Positions 14,487 to 22,500 of a stretch of DNA of 25,412 bases are shown here, piece after piece. The position numbers were made by a program, and so were the translations under genes. The first letter of the stretch is position 1. Each line of letters opens with the position of its first letter. The notes under the pieces were generated by a model. It ran no database searches and had not been told where the DNA came from. It was given only the letters and a program-made list of their open reading frames with translations. The DNA comes from JBJFGR01 sp051892875 (lineage in GTDB: Bacteria; Pseudomonadota; Gammaproteobacteria; Enterobacterales; Succinivibrionaceae). The stretch is taken from NCBI GenBank assembly GCA_051892875.1, contig JBJFGR010000007.1, positions 1-25,412 of the forward strand, read 5' to 3'.

Positions 14487-15532
14487 TAGAAATCACCCCA
14501 GAAATCATTTGATTGATTATGCATGACCATATAATCTACTGGATATTCTTCAATTGGTCTATCATCTGAAGGTCGACATGTATCTAAGTCAATTTCAGGT
14601 TGCATTGTTGCATATACTGCCCAATACAATGCTGATACAGTATCATCATGATTACCTTTTGCTGCCTTAAATACATTACCTACATCTTGTTCTTCAAAAC
14701 GTGACAATTCCTTAATCGTATCTGAATCATGAACCTCTAAGAAATCATTATCCATCAATCTCTTCAATTCAAGACATGCATCCAATTTTGAACGTTTTGT
14801 TGCCTTAGTTCCTAATGGTTTACCTGGTCCATCTGTAGAAATCAATTTATAATTCTCTAAATTATACCACAATTCTTCACAAACTTTCTTACCTGAGTCT
14901 TGGTTTTCAATAATATACCAAGCTCCATTGTATTTATCTGACAAATACTTAATTTGTACAGCAAATGCTTCTGGACTTACTTCATTGTTTCTATAACAAG
15001 CTACTTCTTCCATCTTATTTCTTGATAAAATCTTAATAACTTGTATAGTTGAATAGTCACCTTGACATCCTGAACCTACATCACATCCCATTACATACAT
15101 TACACCAGGAATTGGATCTTCAAAAATCTTAATATCATAATTGTGTTCATATCTAATTGGTTCTTTTTCTCTTAACTTTTCCAATGTTTCAGCATTGATT
15201 AAGGTCTGTGAAGAACCTAAGAATGAACAGTTGTGGTTAATCAATCCGTTTGTAGTTTGATAATACTCACCATCTACATTCAATGGTGTATACACTCTAC
15301 CAATACCAAAATAATCTACAAATAAAACATGTGATTTACAAAATTCTTCATTATAAAGAATATCACCTGGTTGTAAATCTCCAGCCATCATTTCAGGTTT
15401 TGTAATTCCTTTAAATACATGGTCTGGTGTACATTTAATTACGCAATTATCACATTGAACTTCCAAAATAGGTGATAACTTACAAATAATTCTCTCAAAG
15501 TTTTTCCATTCTTCGCCACATTTTATTAACAT
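14486..15532 (-). CDS. Terminase large subunit, C-terminal half, preceded by a split-intein C fragment
   Basis: Residues 1-101 are an intein C fragment and residues 102-348 are the nuclease half of a gp17-type large terminase. Intein signs are TPDHVF (block B Thr and His38), AGDLQPGDIL, and YTPLNV followed by TTNGLINHN, with penultimate His100, terminal Asn101 and +1 Cys102. The extein begins CSFLGSSQTLI. The RNase H-fold nuclease follows, with acidic residues in MGCDVGSG (D151), IIENQD (E209) and NHDDTVSALYWA (D296/D297). There is no ATPase motif; those are in the gene at 17058-17999 on the other strand. AGAGGTAAACTATG forms the ribosome site and start. Predicted trans-splicing would yield a terminase of about 530 residues, near T4 gp17 (610). 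The nuclease cuts concatemeric DNA during head filling. Confidence 0.9.
   Translation of the reverse strand: MLIKCGEEWKNFERIICKLSPILEVQCDNCVIKCTPDHVFKGITKPEMMAGDLQPGDILYNEEFCKSHVLFVDYFGIGRVYTPLNVDGEYYQTTNGLINHNCSFLGSSQTLINAETLEKLREKEPIRYEHNYDIKIFEDPIPGVMYVMGCDVGSGCQGDYSTIQVIKILSRNKMEEVACYRNNEVSPEAFAVQIKYLSDKYNGAWYIIENQDSGKKVCEELWYNLENYKLISTDGPGKPLGTKATKRSKLDACLELKRLMDNDFLEVHDSDTIKELSRFEEQDVGNVFKAAKGNHDDTVSALYWAVYATMQPEIDLDTCRPSDDRPIEEYPVDYMVMHNQSNDFWGDF
15230..15532 (-). other. Split intein C fragment (IntC, 101 residues)
   Basis: The fragment holds block B (TPDH) and block F/G (NVDGEYYQTTNGLINHN/C) of a Hint-fold intein, but lacks the N-terminal block A with its Cys1. There is no endonuclease domain. 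It has six cysteines before the splice site, including a CDNC pair. It is comparable in size to the IntC of the atypical split intein AceL-TerL, which also sits in a terminase. Confidence 0.88.
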
Positions 15533-15557
15533 AGTTTACCTCTCATAGTTTACCTCT
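15530..15557 (-). repeat. Tandem duplication of the ribosome site and start codon of IntC-TerC
   Basis: Two exact copies of the 14-mer AGAGGTAAACTATG (minus strand) fill the gap between the stop codon of the nuclease gene and the IntC start. The upstream ATG (15546) opens a six-codon frame whose TAA overlaps the true start region. The downstream ATG (15532) opens the IntC-TerC frame. Confidence 0.9.
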
Positions 15558-16991
15558 TTATGTAGTTTTATTTTTAAAATTTTTTAAATAATTTTTTCCA
15601 TATTTCTTTTTTATATAATATAATATATTTCTTATTTCATTCTTTTTTAAAATTTTAACATTATTATTTATCATGCATTTGTATTTTTCCATATATGCAT
15701 TTTTATAATTTTCATTTAAATTATATGGATTTATGAAATTTCCATTATTATCAAAAAAATGATCACCTTTAATTTCAATTATTTCATCATTTATTTTAAA
15801 ATCTGGAAAATAATAATGTATATTATCATTTACAATATATTCAAATTTTATATTTGGTTGATATTCAAAATCTATATTATGATCTTTTAAATATATGTAA
15901 TAAGCTAATTCCCAACTACTATCAAATTTTATGTTTTCGTAAGTATATTTACTACGACTTTTTATAAAAATATCATGATTTTGAGATGGAAAATATGTAC
16001 CATATTTTGCTAAACATGTATTTTTAAATTTTTCTTTGAATTCATCTGTTTGTGCAAAATATTCTTTTCCATATTTTTCTAAACATGTTTGTTTACCTTT
16101 TAATTGTACATTTTCTAATTTATAAGGATTGTCTACTCCATATTTTTCTAAACATGTTAATTTTCTTTTTTCATTATATTGTTCTATATTTTTTAAAAAT
16201 AATTCAGAACCTAAAAAAGTTTCATTATTATACTTTTCTAAACATGTTTGCCTTGATTTATCTTTAAAAGTATCATTTTGCATTGGATTTTTAACATTAT
16301 ATTTTTCTATACATGTCTGTTTAAATTTTTCTTTAAATTCATCAGTTTGTGCAAAATTTTCTTTTCCATACTTTTCTATACAAGTTTGTTTAAATTTATT
16401 ATAAATTTCTGTATATTGTGCTGGAGCATCTACACCATATCGTTCTTGACATGTATTTTTAAATTTTTCTTTAAAATTTATTGATTTTGAATAATGATCT
16501 ACACCATATTTTTCTAAACAAGTTTGTTTAGTTTTTTCTATATTATTTTCACTTTGAAATGAATATTCTACACCATATTTTTCTAAACATGTTTTTCTAC
16601 TGTTTTCTTTAAAATTTTCTGATTGCGATGCATATTCAACACCATATTTTTCTAAACAAGTTTGTTTAGATTTTTCTTTCATTGATTCTAATTTATTTGT
16701 ACTTGTCACACCATATTTTTTTAAACATGTTTCTTTATATTTTTCTTTAGTTTCATTTGATATTCTTGAACATTTATTACAACAAAATCTTTTATATCCT
16801 TTTAATATAGAATCAAAATTTGTATTTTTTCCACATACATGACATATTCCATCATTGTCTGATTTTAAATATAAATCATAATAATCTTTTATTTTTAATT
16901 TATGTTCATTTCTTATATGTGAAGCAAATGATTTAGCATTTTTATAAGAATTATTACATATTTTACAAATTATAAATAAATTATCAGACAT
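15558..16991 (-). CDS. Free-standing homing-endonuclease-like protein: zinc fingers, 11 DNA-binding-type repeats, PD-(D/E)XK nuclease
   Basis: Three modules are visible in 477 residues. Residues 9-30 are a C2H2 finger (C9, C12, H25, H30) and 50-74 a Cys cluster (C50, C53, C70, C71, C74). Residues about 84-346 are eleven repeats of about 23 residues with core TCLEKYGV and a following KEK helix; similar repeats accompany phage homing nucleases. Residues about 355-410 hold SSWELAYYIYL (E361), YFPDFKI (D397) and EIIEIKG (E406, K408), a PD-(D/E)XK core. DNA is markedly AT-richer than the terminase halves, suggesting acquisition. It ends 25 bases before IntC-TerC. It has its own TATAAATA element and GAGG ribosome site. 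The target is presumably the intact terminase or a related allele (inference). Confidence 0.75.
   Translation of the reverse strand: MSDNLFIICKICNNSYKNAKSFASHIRNEHKLKIKDYYDLYLKSDNDGICHVCGKNTNFDSILKGYKRFCCNKCSRISNETKEKYKETCLKKYGVTSTNKLESMKEKSKQTCLEKYGVEYASQSENFKENSRKTCLEKYGVEYSFQSENNIEKTKQTCLEKYGVDHYSKSINFKEKFKNTCQERYGVDAPAQYTEIYNKFKQTCIEKYGKENFAQTDEFKEKFKQTCIEKYNVKNPMQNDTFKDKSRQTCLEKYNNETFLGSELFLKNIEQYNEKRKLTCLEKYGVDNPYKLENVQLKGKQTCLEKYGKEYFAQTDEFKEKFKNTCLAKYGTYFPSQNHDIFIKSRSKYTYENIKFDSSWELAYYIYLKDHNIDFEYQPNIKFEYIVNDNIHYYFPDFKINDEIIEIKGDHFFDNNGNFINPYNLNENYKNAYMEKYKCMINNNVKILKKNEIRNILYYIKKKYGKNYLKNFKNKTT
15954..16742 (-). repeat. Eleven tandem 23-residue coding repeats
   Basis: The motif (K/R)xTCLEKYGVxxxxQSxxFKEK is iterated eleven times; one unit is expanded by about seven residues (ending NIEQYNEKR). 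At the DNA level the repeated word is ATATTTTTCTAAACATGT or variants on the plus strand. It is a protein repeat, not a CRISPR array: units are contiguous, with no unique spacers. Confidence 0.85.
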
Positions 16992-17022
16992 AAAACCTCA
17001 TATATGTTTGTTAGTACTATTA

Positions 17023-17030
17023 TATTTATA
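17023..17030 (-). promoter_or_regulatory. T4-like late promoter of the repeat-containing nuclease gene
   Basis: The minus strand reads TATAAATATAATAG. The predicted transcript start near 17017 leaves a leader of about 26 nt with GAGG before the ATG at 16991. It sits in the 66-base divergent region shared with the terminase N-half gene. Confidence 0.6.
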
Positions 17031-17057
17031 TAAAAGTGAAAGGAGGTTTCGTTTTTT

Positions 17058-17999
17058 ATGTGGCAAAAAACTGCTGAACTTAGAGGACACAATGAAGTCA
17101 TCGAAATGACTCCAGATGAGATGCAAGAATATATTAAATGTGCAACTGATATATTTCATTTCTCTAAGTATTTCTATATTTTAACAGGTGAAGGTGAACG
17201 TCCAATCGAATTAAGAGAATATCAAGTAAGATTGGTAAAAATGTTGACAGGTAAGTACTATTTCAAAAATGAAGATGGTACTGATGTAGTAAATGCTAAT
17301 GGTGAAAAGTCTGAACGTAATAACCGTATCATTATGATGGGACGTCAGACAGGTAAAACAACACTAGCTACTCTTTATATTTTGTGGTATGCTCTATTCA
17401 ATAAAGACAAAACAATTGCTGTTCTAGCAAACAAGGAATCACAAGCATTGGAAATTATGCTTCGTATTCGTTCTGCTATTTTAAAACTTCCTCTATGGCT
17501 ACAACAAGGTATCAATCCTGATAGAGGTGGTTGGTCAAAAGGTACAATAGGATTTGATAATGGTAGTAAGATATTCGCTGCTGCATCTTCATCATCTTCT
17601 ATTCGTGGTAAATCTGTTGACTTCATGCTAGTGGACGAATTTGCATTCTTACCTGAAAATGATGCTAATGACTTCATGATGTCTGTTTTCCCTACTCAGT
17701 CTTCTCGTAAAGAATCAAGACTAATTCTAATCTCAACCCCTCATGGTATGAACCACTTCTATAAGATTTGGCAAAAAGCTATTGCAGGTCTAAATACTTT
17801 CGTTCCAGCTAAAGTACAATGGAATGAAGTAGAAGGAAGAGATGAAGATTGGAAAAATAGAATGATACGTGACGTTGGTCCTCAATTCTTCGCTCAAGAA
17901 TACGCATGCCTATTTGGTGATGAAAAAGTCACTATAAAAGATGATAATAATGTCATAATAGATATAGATTTAAAGACTTTATTAACATATTTTCAATAA
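17058..17999 (+). CDS. Terminase large subunit, N-terminal ATPase half, ending in a split-intein N fragment
   Basis: Residues 1-283 are the ATPase half of a gp17-type large terminase: the adenine-motif region around RPIELREYQ, Walker A GRQTGKTT (95-102), Walker B FMLVDEFAF (D193, catalytic E194), coupling motif LISTPHG (224-230), and the conserved QFFAQEYA at the end. From Cys284 it switches to intein block A, CLFGDEKVTIKDDN, and stops after 30 intein residues. There is no nuclease domain; that half is encoded by the gene at 14486-15532 on the opposite strand. Joining EYA (283) to CSFLGSS restores the usual gp17-family sequence at the ATPase-nuclease junction. AAAGGAGG lies 11 bases before the ATG. 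The ATPase powers DNA translocation into the prohead. Confidence 0.92.
   Translation: MWQKTAELRGHNEVIEMTPDEMQEYIKCATDIFHFSKYFYILTGEGERPIELREYQVRLVKMLTGKYYFKNEDGTDVVNANGEKSERNNRIIMMGRQTGKTTLATLYILWYALFNKDKTIAVLANKESQALEIMLRIRSAILKLPLWLQQGINPDRGGWSKGTIGFDNGSKIFAAASSSSSIRGKSVDFMLVDEFAFLPENDANDFMMSVFPTQSSRKESRLILISTPHGMNHFYKIWQKAIAGLNTFVPAKVQWNEVEGRDEDWKNRMIRDVGPQFFAQEYACLFGDEKVTIKDDNNVIIDIDLKTLLTYFQ
17907..17996 (+). other. Split intein N fragment (IntN, 30 residues)
   Basis: Starts at Cys284 with CLFGDEKVTIKDDNN and ends with LKTLLTYFQ before TAA. This is block A only: nucleophilic Cys1, the GDEKV turn and the first Hint strands. Ordinary split IntN pieces are about 100 residues; this belongs to the rare short-IntN class, as in AceL-TerL (about 25). 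Confidence 0.88.
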
Positions 18000-18036
18000 A
18001 ATAGCCCCATTATTTTTTGTATAAGAAACTAAAACA

Positions 18037-18044
18037 TATAAATA
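18037..18044 (+). promoter_or_regulatory. T4-like late promoter fused to the start codon (leaderless type)
   Basis: TATAAATA-TAAT-ATG, identical over 17 bases to the element before 4749. No Shine-Dalgarno sequence is seen before the ATG at 18049. Confidence 0.6.
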
Positions 18045-18048
18045 TAAT

Positions 18049-19464
18049 ATGGAAGATAAGATTATATGTAGAATATGTGGAGAAAAGTTTGATAAAATGT
18101 TGCAATTTACTACGCATTTGCAACATTATCATAAAGAATATACAACAAAAACTTATTATGATAAGTTTTTAAACAATAATGAAGGTTATTGTAAGATTTG
18201 TAATAAACCTACAAAATTCATTAGTTTAGGAAAAGGATATAATGTATATTGTTGCAAAAAATGTGCTTGGAAAGATACAGATATTCTTAAAAAACGTTCA
18301 GAAACCATTAGTTTAAAAACACCTGAAGAATTATTAAATTGGAGATTAAAGAATATTGAGTCTCATAAAAATAAATTAACAGGTAAATACATATCTGAAA
18401 AAGAAGCAAAATTACGACAACAAGCATCTGAAAAGTCATTTAAAGAATATTTCACAAAATGTAATTGTGAATTCTTAAAATATGATTATGAAAATAAACG
18501 TTCTGTAACATTTAAATGTAATATATGTGGTAATGAAACTACTTATGTTAGATCTCTTATTGATAGAATGGCTAGAAATAAAGATTATAGTATTTGTCAT
18601 TTTTGTCATAACCATAAATCTATAAGTTATCCAGAAAAAGAACTTAAAAATTATATAAAAAGTTTAAATCCTGGAAATATAATTTTAAATGATAGAAGTC
18701 TTTTAAATGGAAAAGAATTAGATATTGTTTTAAAAGACAAAAAAATTGCAATAGAAATGGATGGATTATATTGGCATAATGAAAATAAAGTTAATTCAAC
18801 ATATCATTTAGAAAAAACAGAAGAATGTGAAAAGAAAGGCTATCAACTTATTCATATTTTTGAAGATGAATGGAATCAAAAGAAAGATATAGTTAAAAGT
18901 AGAATTGCTGGATTACTTGGAATGAATACTACTATTGGAGCAAGAAAGACTATTTGCAAAGAAATAGATTCAAAAACATCTAAATTATTTTTAGAAGAAA
19001 ATCACATACAAGGAAATTGTATGAGTAAATGGAAATATGGATTATATAATGAAAATGAGTTAGTTGCTGTTATGACTTTTGGATATTCAAGATTTAAAAA
19101 AGGAGAAATAGAATTATTAAGATATGCTAGTAAGAAAGGAATTAATATAATTGGTGGTGCAGGAAAACTTTTATCTAAATTCATTAAAAATCATAATGTG
19201 AAAAATATCGTATCGTATGCTGATAGAAGATGGTCAACTGGAAATCTATATAAAAAATTGGGTTTCATTCTTGAAAGAAAAACTTCTCCATCATATTTTT
19301 ACATAATCAATCATGAAAGAAGAAATAGATTTGAATTTCAAAAACATAAATTAGTTGCAAAAGGAAATAATCCAAATTTATCAGAACATGAAATTATGAA
19401 AAATTTAGGTTATCCTAGAATATATGATTGTGGTTCTTTAAGATTTGTGTACACATTAAATTAA
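18049..19464 (+). CDS. Free-standing homing-endonuclease-like protein: zinc fingers, Vsr-like EDxHD-type nuclease, GNAT-like C-terminal domain
   Basis: This is a 471-residue protein. Residues 7-28 are a C2H2 finger (C7, C10, H23, H28) and 48-72 a Cys cluster (C48, C51, C68, C69, C72), the same layout as the nuclease at 15558-16991. A second Cys4 cluster lies at CNIC and CHFC (about 157-176). Residues about 183-270 resemble the Vsr-like/EDxHD nucleases of phage homing systems: YPEKELK, KELDIVLKDKKIAIEMDG, LYWH, YHLEKTEECEKKGY, HIFEDEW, KSRI. The C-terminal part has VAVMTFGYSRF, LLRYAS and YADRRWSTGNLYKKLGF, a GNAT-like pattern often linked to this nuclease. EDxHD nucleases are known companions of fractured, split-intein genes. 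It starts 50 bases after the IntN stop. AT-richer than the terminase fragment. Confidence 0.75.
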   Translation: MEDKIICRICGEKFDKMLQFTTHLQHYHKEYTTKTYYDKFLNNNEGYCKICNKPTKFISLGKGYNVYCCKKCAWKDTDILKKRSETISLKTPEELLNWRLKNIESHKNKLTGKYISEKEAKLRQQASEKSFKEYFTKCNCEFLKYDYENKRSVTFKCNICGNETTYVRSLIDRMARNKDYSICHFCHNHKSISYPEKELKNYIKSLNPGNIILNDRSLLNGKELDIVLKDKKIAIEMDGLYWHNENKVNSTYHLEKTEECEKKGYQLIHIFEDEWNQKKDIVKSRIAGLLGMNTTIGARKTICKEIDSKTSKLFLEENHIQGNCMSKWKYGLYNENELVAVMTFGYSRFKKGEIELLRYASKKGINIIGGAGKLLSKFIKNHNVKNIVSYADRRWSTGNLYKKLGFILERKTSPSYFYIINHERRNRFEFQKHKLVAKGNNPNLSEHEIMKNLGYPRIYDCGSLRFVYTLN

Positions 19465-19490
19465 AAATAATATAATAACAGGATTTATTA

Positions 19491-19516
19491 AAAAGAGAGT
19501 CATTCGACTCTCTTTT
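19491..19516. terminator. Bidirectional terminator
   Basis: AAAAGAGAGTC (19491-19501) pairs with GACTCTCTTTT (19506-19516) around ATTC. It separates the convergent nuclease gene and fiber-like gene. Confidence 0.85.
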
Positions 19517-19522
19517 ATTTTA

Positions 19523-22500
19523 TTAACCCATTGGATTACCTTGTGCATTTGATGTCACATAGAAACCATTTACATATTTGTCATTTGCGAATGCTTCAAA
19601 TGTCACAGTTTCATTCTGATTTATCTTTATTTGTGTGACTTGTCTATTTTTACTTTCAGAGTCACCATTATATTGAATTACATCAGTACATCTTCTAGTA
19701 GATTGTTCATAGATTTCATTGTTTGCAACTAAGATCTTCATATAATCTTGTGCACTCTGAACTCTACCTGATTTAGTCATATAATAAATCTTTAATTCAC
19801 AAGGAGCTTTACCCATATATCTACATGCTTTATTAGGTTCAGTATAATATGGATAACCCTTGAAATATAATTCTACATAACATGCAACTGTATTATTATG
19901 ATTATTATATTTGAATATTCCAAAGTCATTAAATATGATTTTAATCTTTCTAGAATTTTGATTATCATATAATGCATTAGAAATATCAGTTAATTCTTTT
20001 GTATTATTAAATAATGGATCTTTATGACCAGGACCAACTGTACTATGACTGAATACATGTTCTTCTGTAGTTCCTTTACCTGTACCACTAACGAGCACAG
20101 TTGGTCCAACATTAAATATACTATCAAATCTTTGCTTAGGTGTCATTGAAGCCCAATATTTCTTTAATGCATCAGATGAAGTATCATAATCAGATACATA
20201 GAAATAACCATCTGTAGTGTCATCAACTGGATCCTGGAAATCTACATAAATGATAGTTTCAGAATCTTTCTTCAAATCATCTGCATACATTTCACCGATA
20301 ATCTTATCATTACCATCTCTGAACTGTATACCAGTTGGATCAAGTGTGACTGACATACCGTATGCATTTGAACGAGCACCATTGTTTCTATCATAACCAT
20401 CATCACAGTTGCGTAGAATCATCTTACCTTGGTGAGCATAGAATTCAAGAGCATTTTCCAACTTAGATGAAGCACGAACATTCTGAATAGTTCCATTCAT
20501 AGTTTCAATTGTCTTCAATTCAGATACACTATATTCTTTTTCATTCTGAATATAAGAATCACCATCAAAGTGGCCACAACCGTAAATCAAATCAGCTGCG
20601 CAATCACGGTTATACTTACCCATGATAACCTGATGAGCCTTACCAGAAGCCTTAGAATATTCAGCACCAATAAATGTTACGTTTTCACCACCAATTAACT
20701 TGTTATGGTGACCACCTAAGATTACTGAGTTCTGAGGTTTGATAGAGTCTTCCATTACAGACTTATTCTGATTCTTGAATGCCTGATATGGAGAATATGT
20801 GACACTTGCTGTATAGTGTTCAGATGGGATATATTCTGACAAGTTCAATTCAGAACCGTAAGTATTGATGAACTGAGTTCTCAATCTCAACATATCTGCT
20901 GGACGACCATGTGTAGAAATAGATTCTGCACCTTCACGGAATGAAGTACCAGATAGACCTGAACCACCAGAATATTCACCTGCTAGAATTGAATCAAGAA
21001 TACCTGTATTACGTTCAGAAATTATCCAAGATGTACCATTCAATCCTAATTCTTCATCAGAATAATCAGAGTGACCATCTACCTTAGAATAGATAGAGTT
21101 CAATAGTCTTACTTCTCTTGCGTTATATAACTTAGAACCATCTGAACCAACGATTGAAGATCCCTTAACACGAACTGGTCCTGGGTCTACAACACTATCA
21201 TTAGAACGTAGTCCATAAGTATCAATAATCATGTTATCTGAACAACCAAATAGAGTTGCATAAGATGCATTCATAATATAGTTGTTGTTAGACTGATTAT
21301 CAGATGCTAGAGGTCTTTCAACACCAGAAATCTGTGTACTACCATTTGGATATAGACCGAAAAAACGTGCACCAATTGCAACGTTATTCTGTGCTGAATA
21401 ACCTGAGAACTTGAATGCATTATAAACTCTGTTATTTGAAGTTGCTTGCATCCATGCATAGTTTGTACTATCAATCAAATCTCTATATGCTGCACGAGCA
21501 GAGATATTATTTACAAAGTTAAATACGTTATATCTAGAATCCCATGTAACCTTTGCTTGATTAGTATTGACTAAGAAGTTTTCAGAACAGTTCTGGTCAA
21601 TTACGTTTTCATTTGCACGAATTAACATGTTCTGCATTGTATTTCCACTCAATGCATTATCTCTTGCATTAAATAGAATATTCTGCTTAGCATTACCAAA
21701 TGCAGAGTTTGTGTATGCACAAATCAATGTATTATCAGATGCATTATCACCAATATGGTTAGCATAACCATTAATCATTGTCAATGCATCTACTGCTGAC
21801 AAATTGTTTCTCTTAGAATTCAAGATAAATGCATTATGAAGACCATTTGTCAATAGGTTTTCATCAGAATTTATCAATGTATTATTTGCAACACCATAAC
21901 TTGCTCTGTTTCTATTAGAGTCAATAAACATGTTATTGTTCATTGAAGCACCTTCTACGAAGGCATTTCCATGAGATTTAAATAATACGTTTGGTTCACC
22001 ATATCCTGGTTGAGTAGCACTATTATCGAATGAGAATAAGAATCTATCCTTTGAATATTGATTCTTAAAGTTATCTCTACCGAATATATCAACTGCTACT
22101 AAATCATTTTCTGGTAAGTGACCTAAAATAAATGTAGGTGACTCTGGTGATGCATCCTTTCCTAATAGAGAATATGGAGATACACCAATACCATTTAACT
22201 GCATACCTGCACAGTATGCTTCAATATCTTCTTTCAAAGATGATGTTGCTTTGACAGTAGTCAACAGATATTGAGGAATATATTTTCCACCATCTTCTGG
22301 ATATTTGTTAATACCATGGAATAGAGCTGCAGCATTAAATTGGTTTTCTGCATCATCAGCATCAATACAGTCAGCTGCAACAATTGACTTATCAATTGCA
22401 ATTGAACCATCTTGGTCTAATTGTAATTCATCTAATACAGGTTTATCATAACCTATAGCTACACCGCCTCTAATAGTCTTTAAACCATTATTGATTAAGT

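Noticed and set aside
16052..16484. Several overlapping plus-strand ORFs opposite the repeat-containing nuclease
   Set aside because: They are mirror images of the TCLEKYGV repeats, very Phe/Leu-rich, with no ribosome sites. The minus strand has the coherent domain architecture.
15954..16742. CRISPR-like regular repeat
   Set aside because: Units are in frame, adjacent and degenerate, encode protein repeats and have no spacers.
17907..18048. Group I intron or simple frameshift ending the terminase ATPase half
   Set aside because: The sequence after QEYA is in frame and has the intein block A pattern starting with Cys, and the other half starts with matching intein C blocks. An intron would not encode both.
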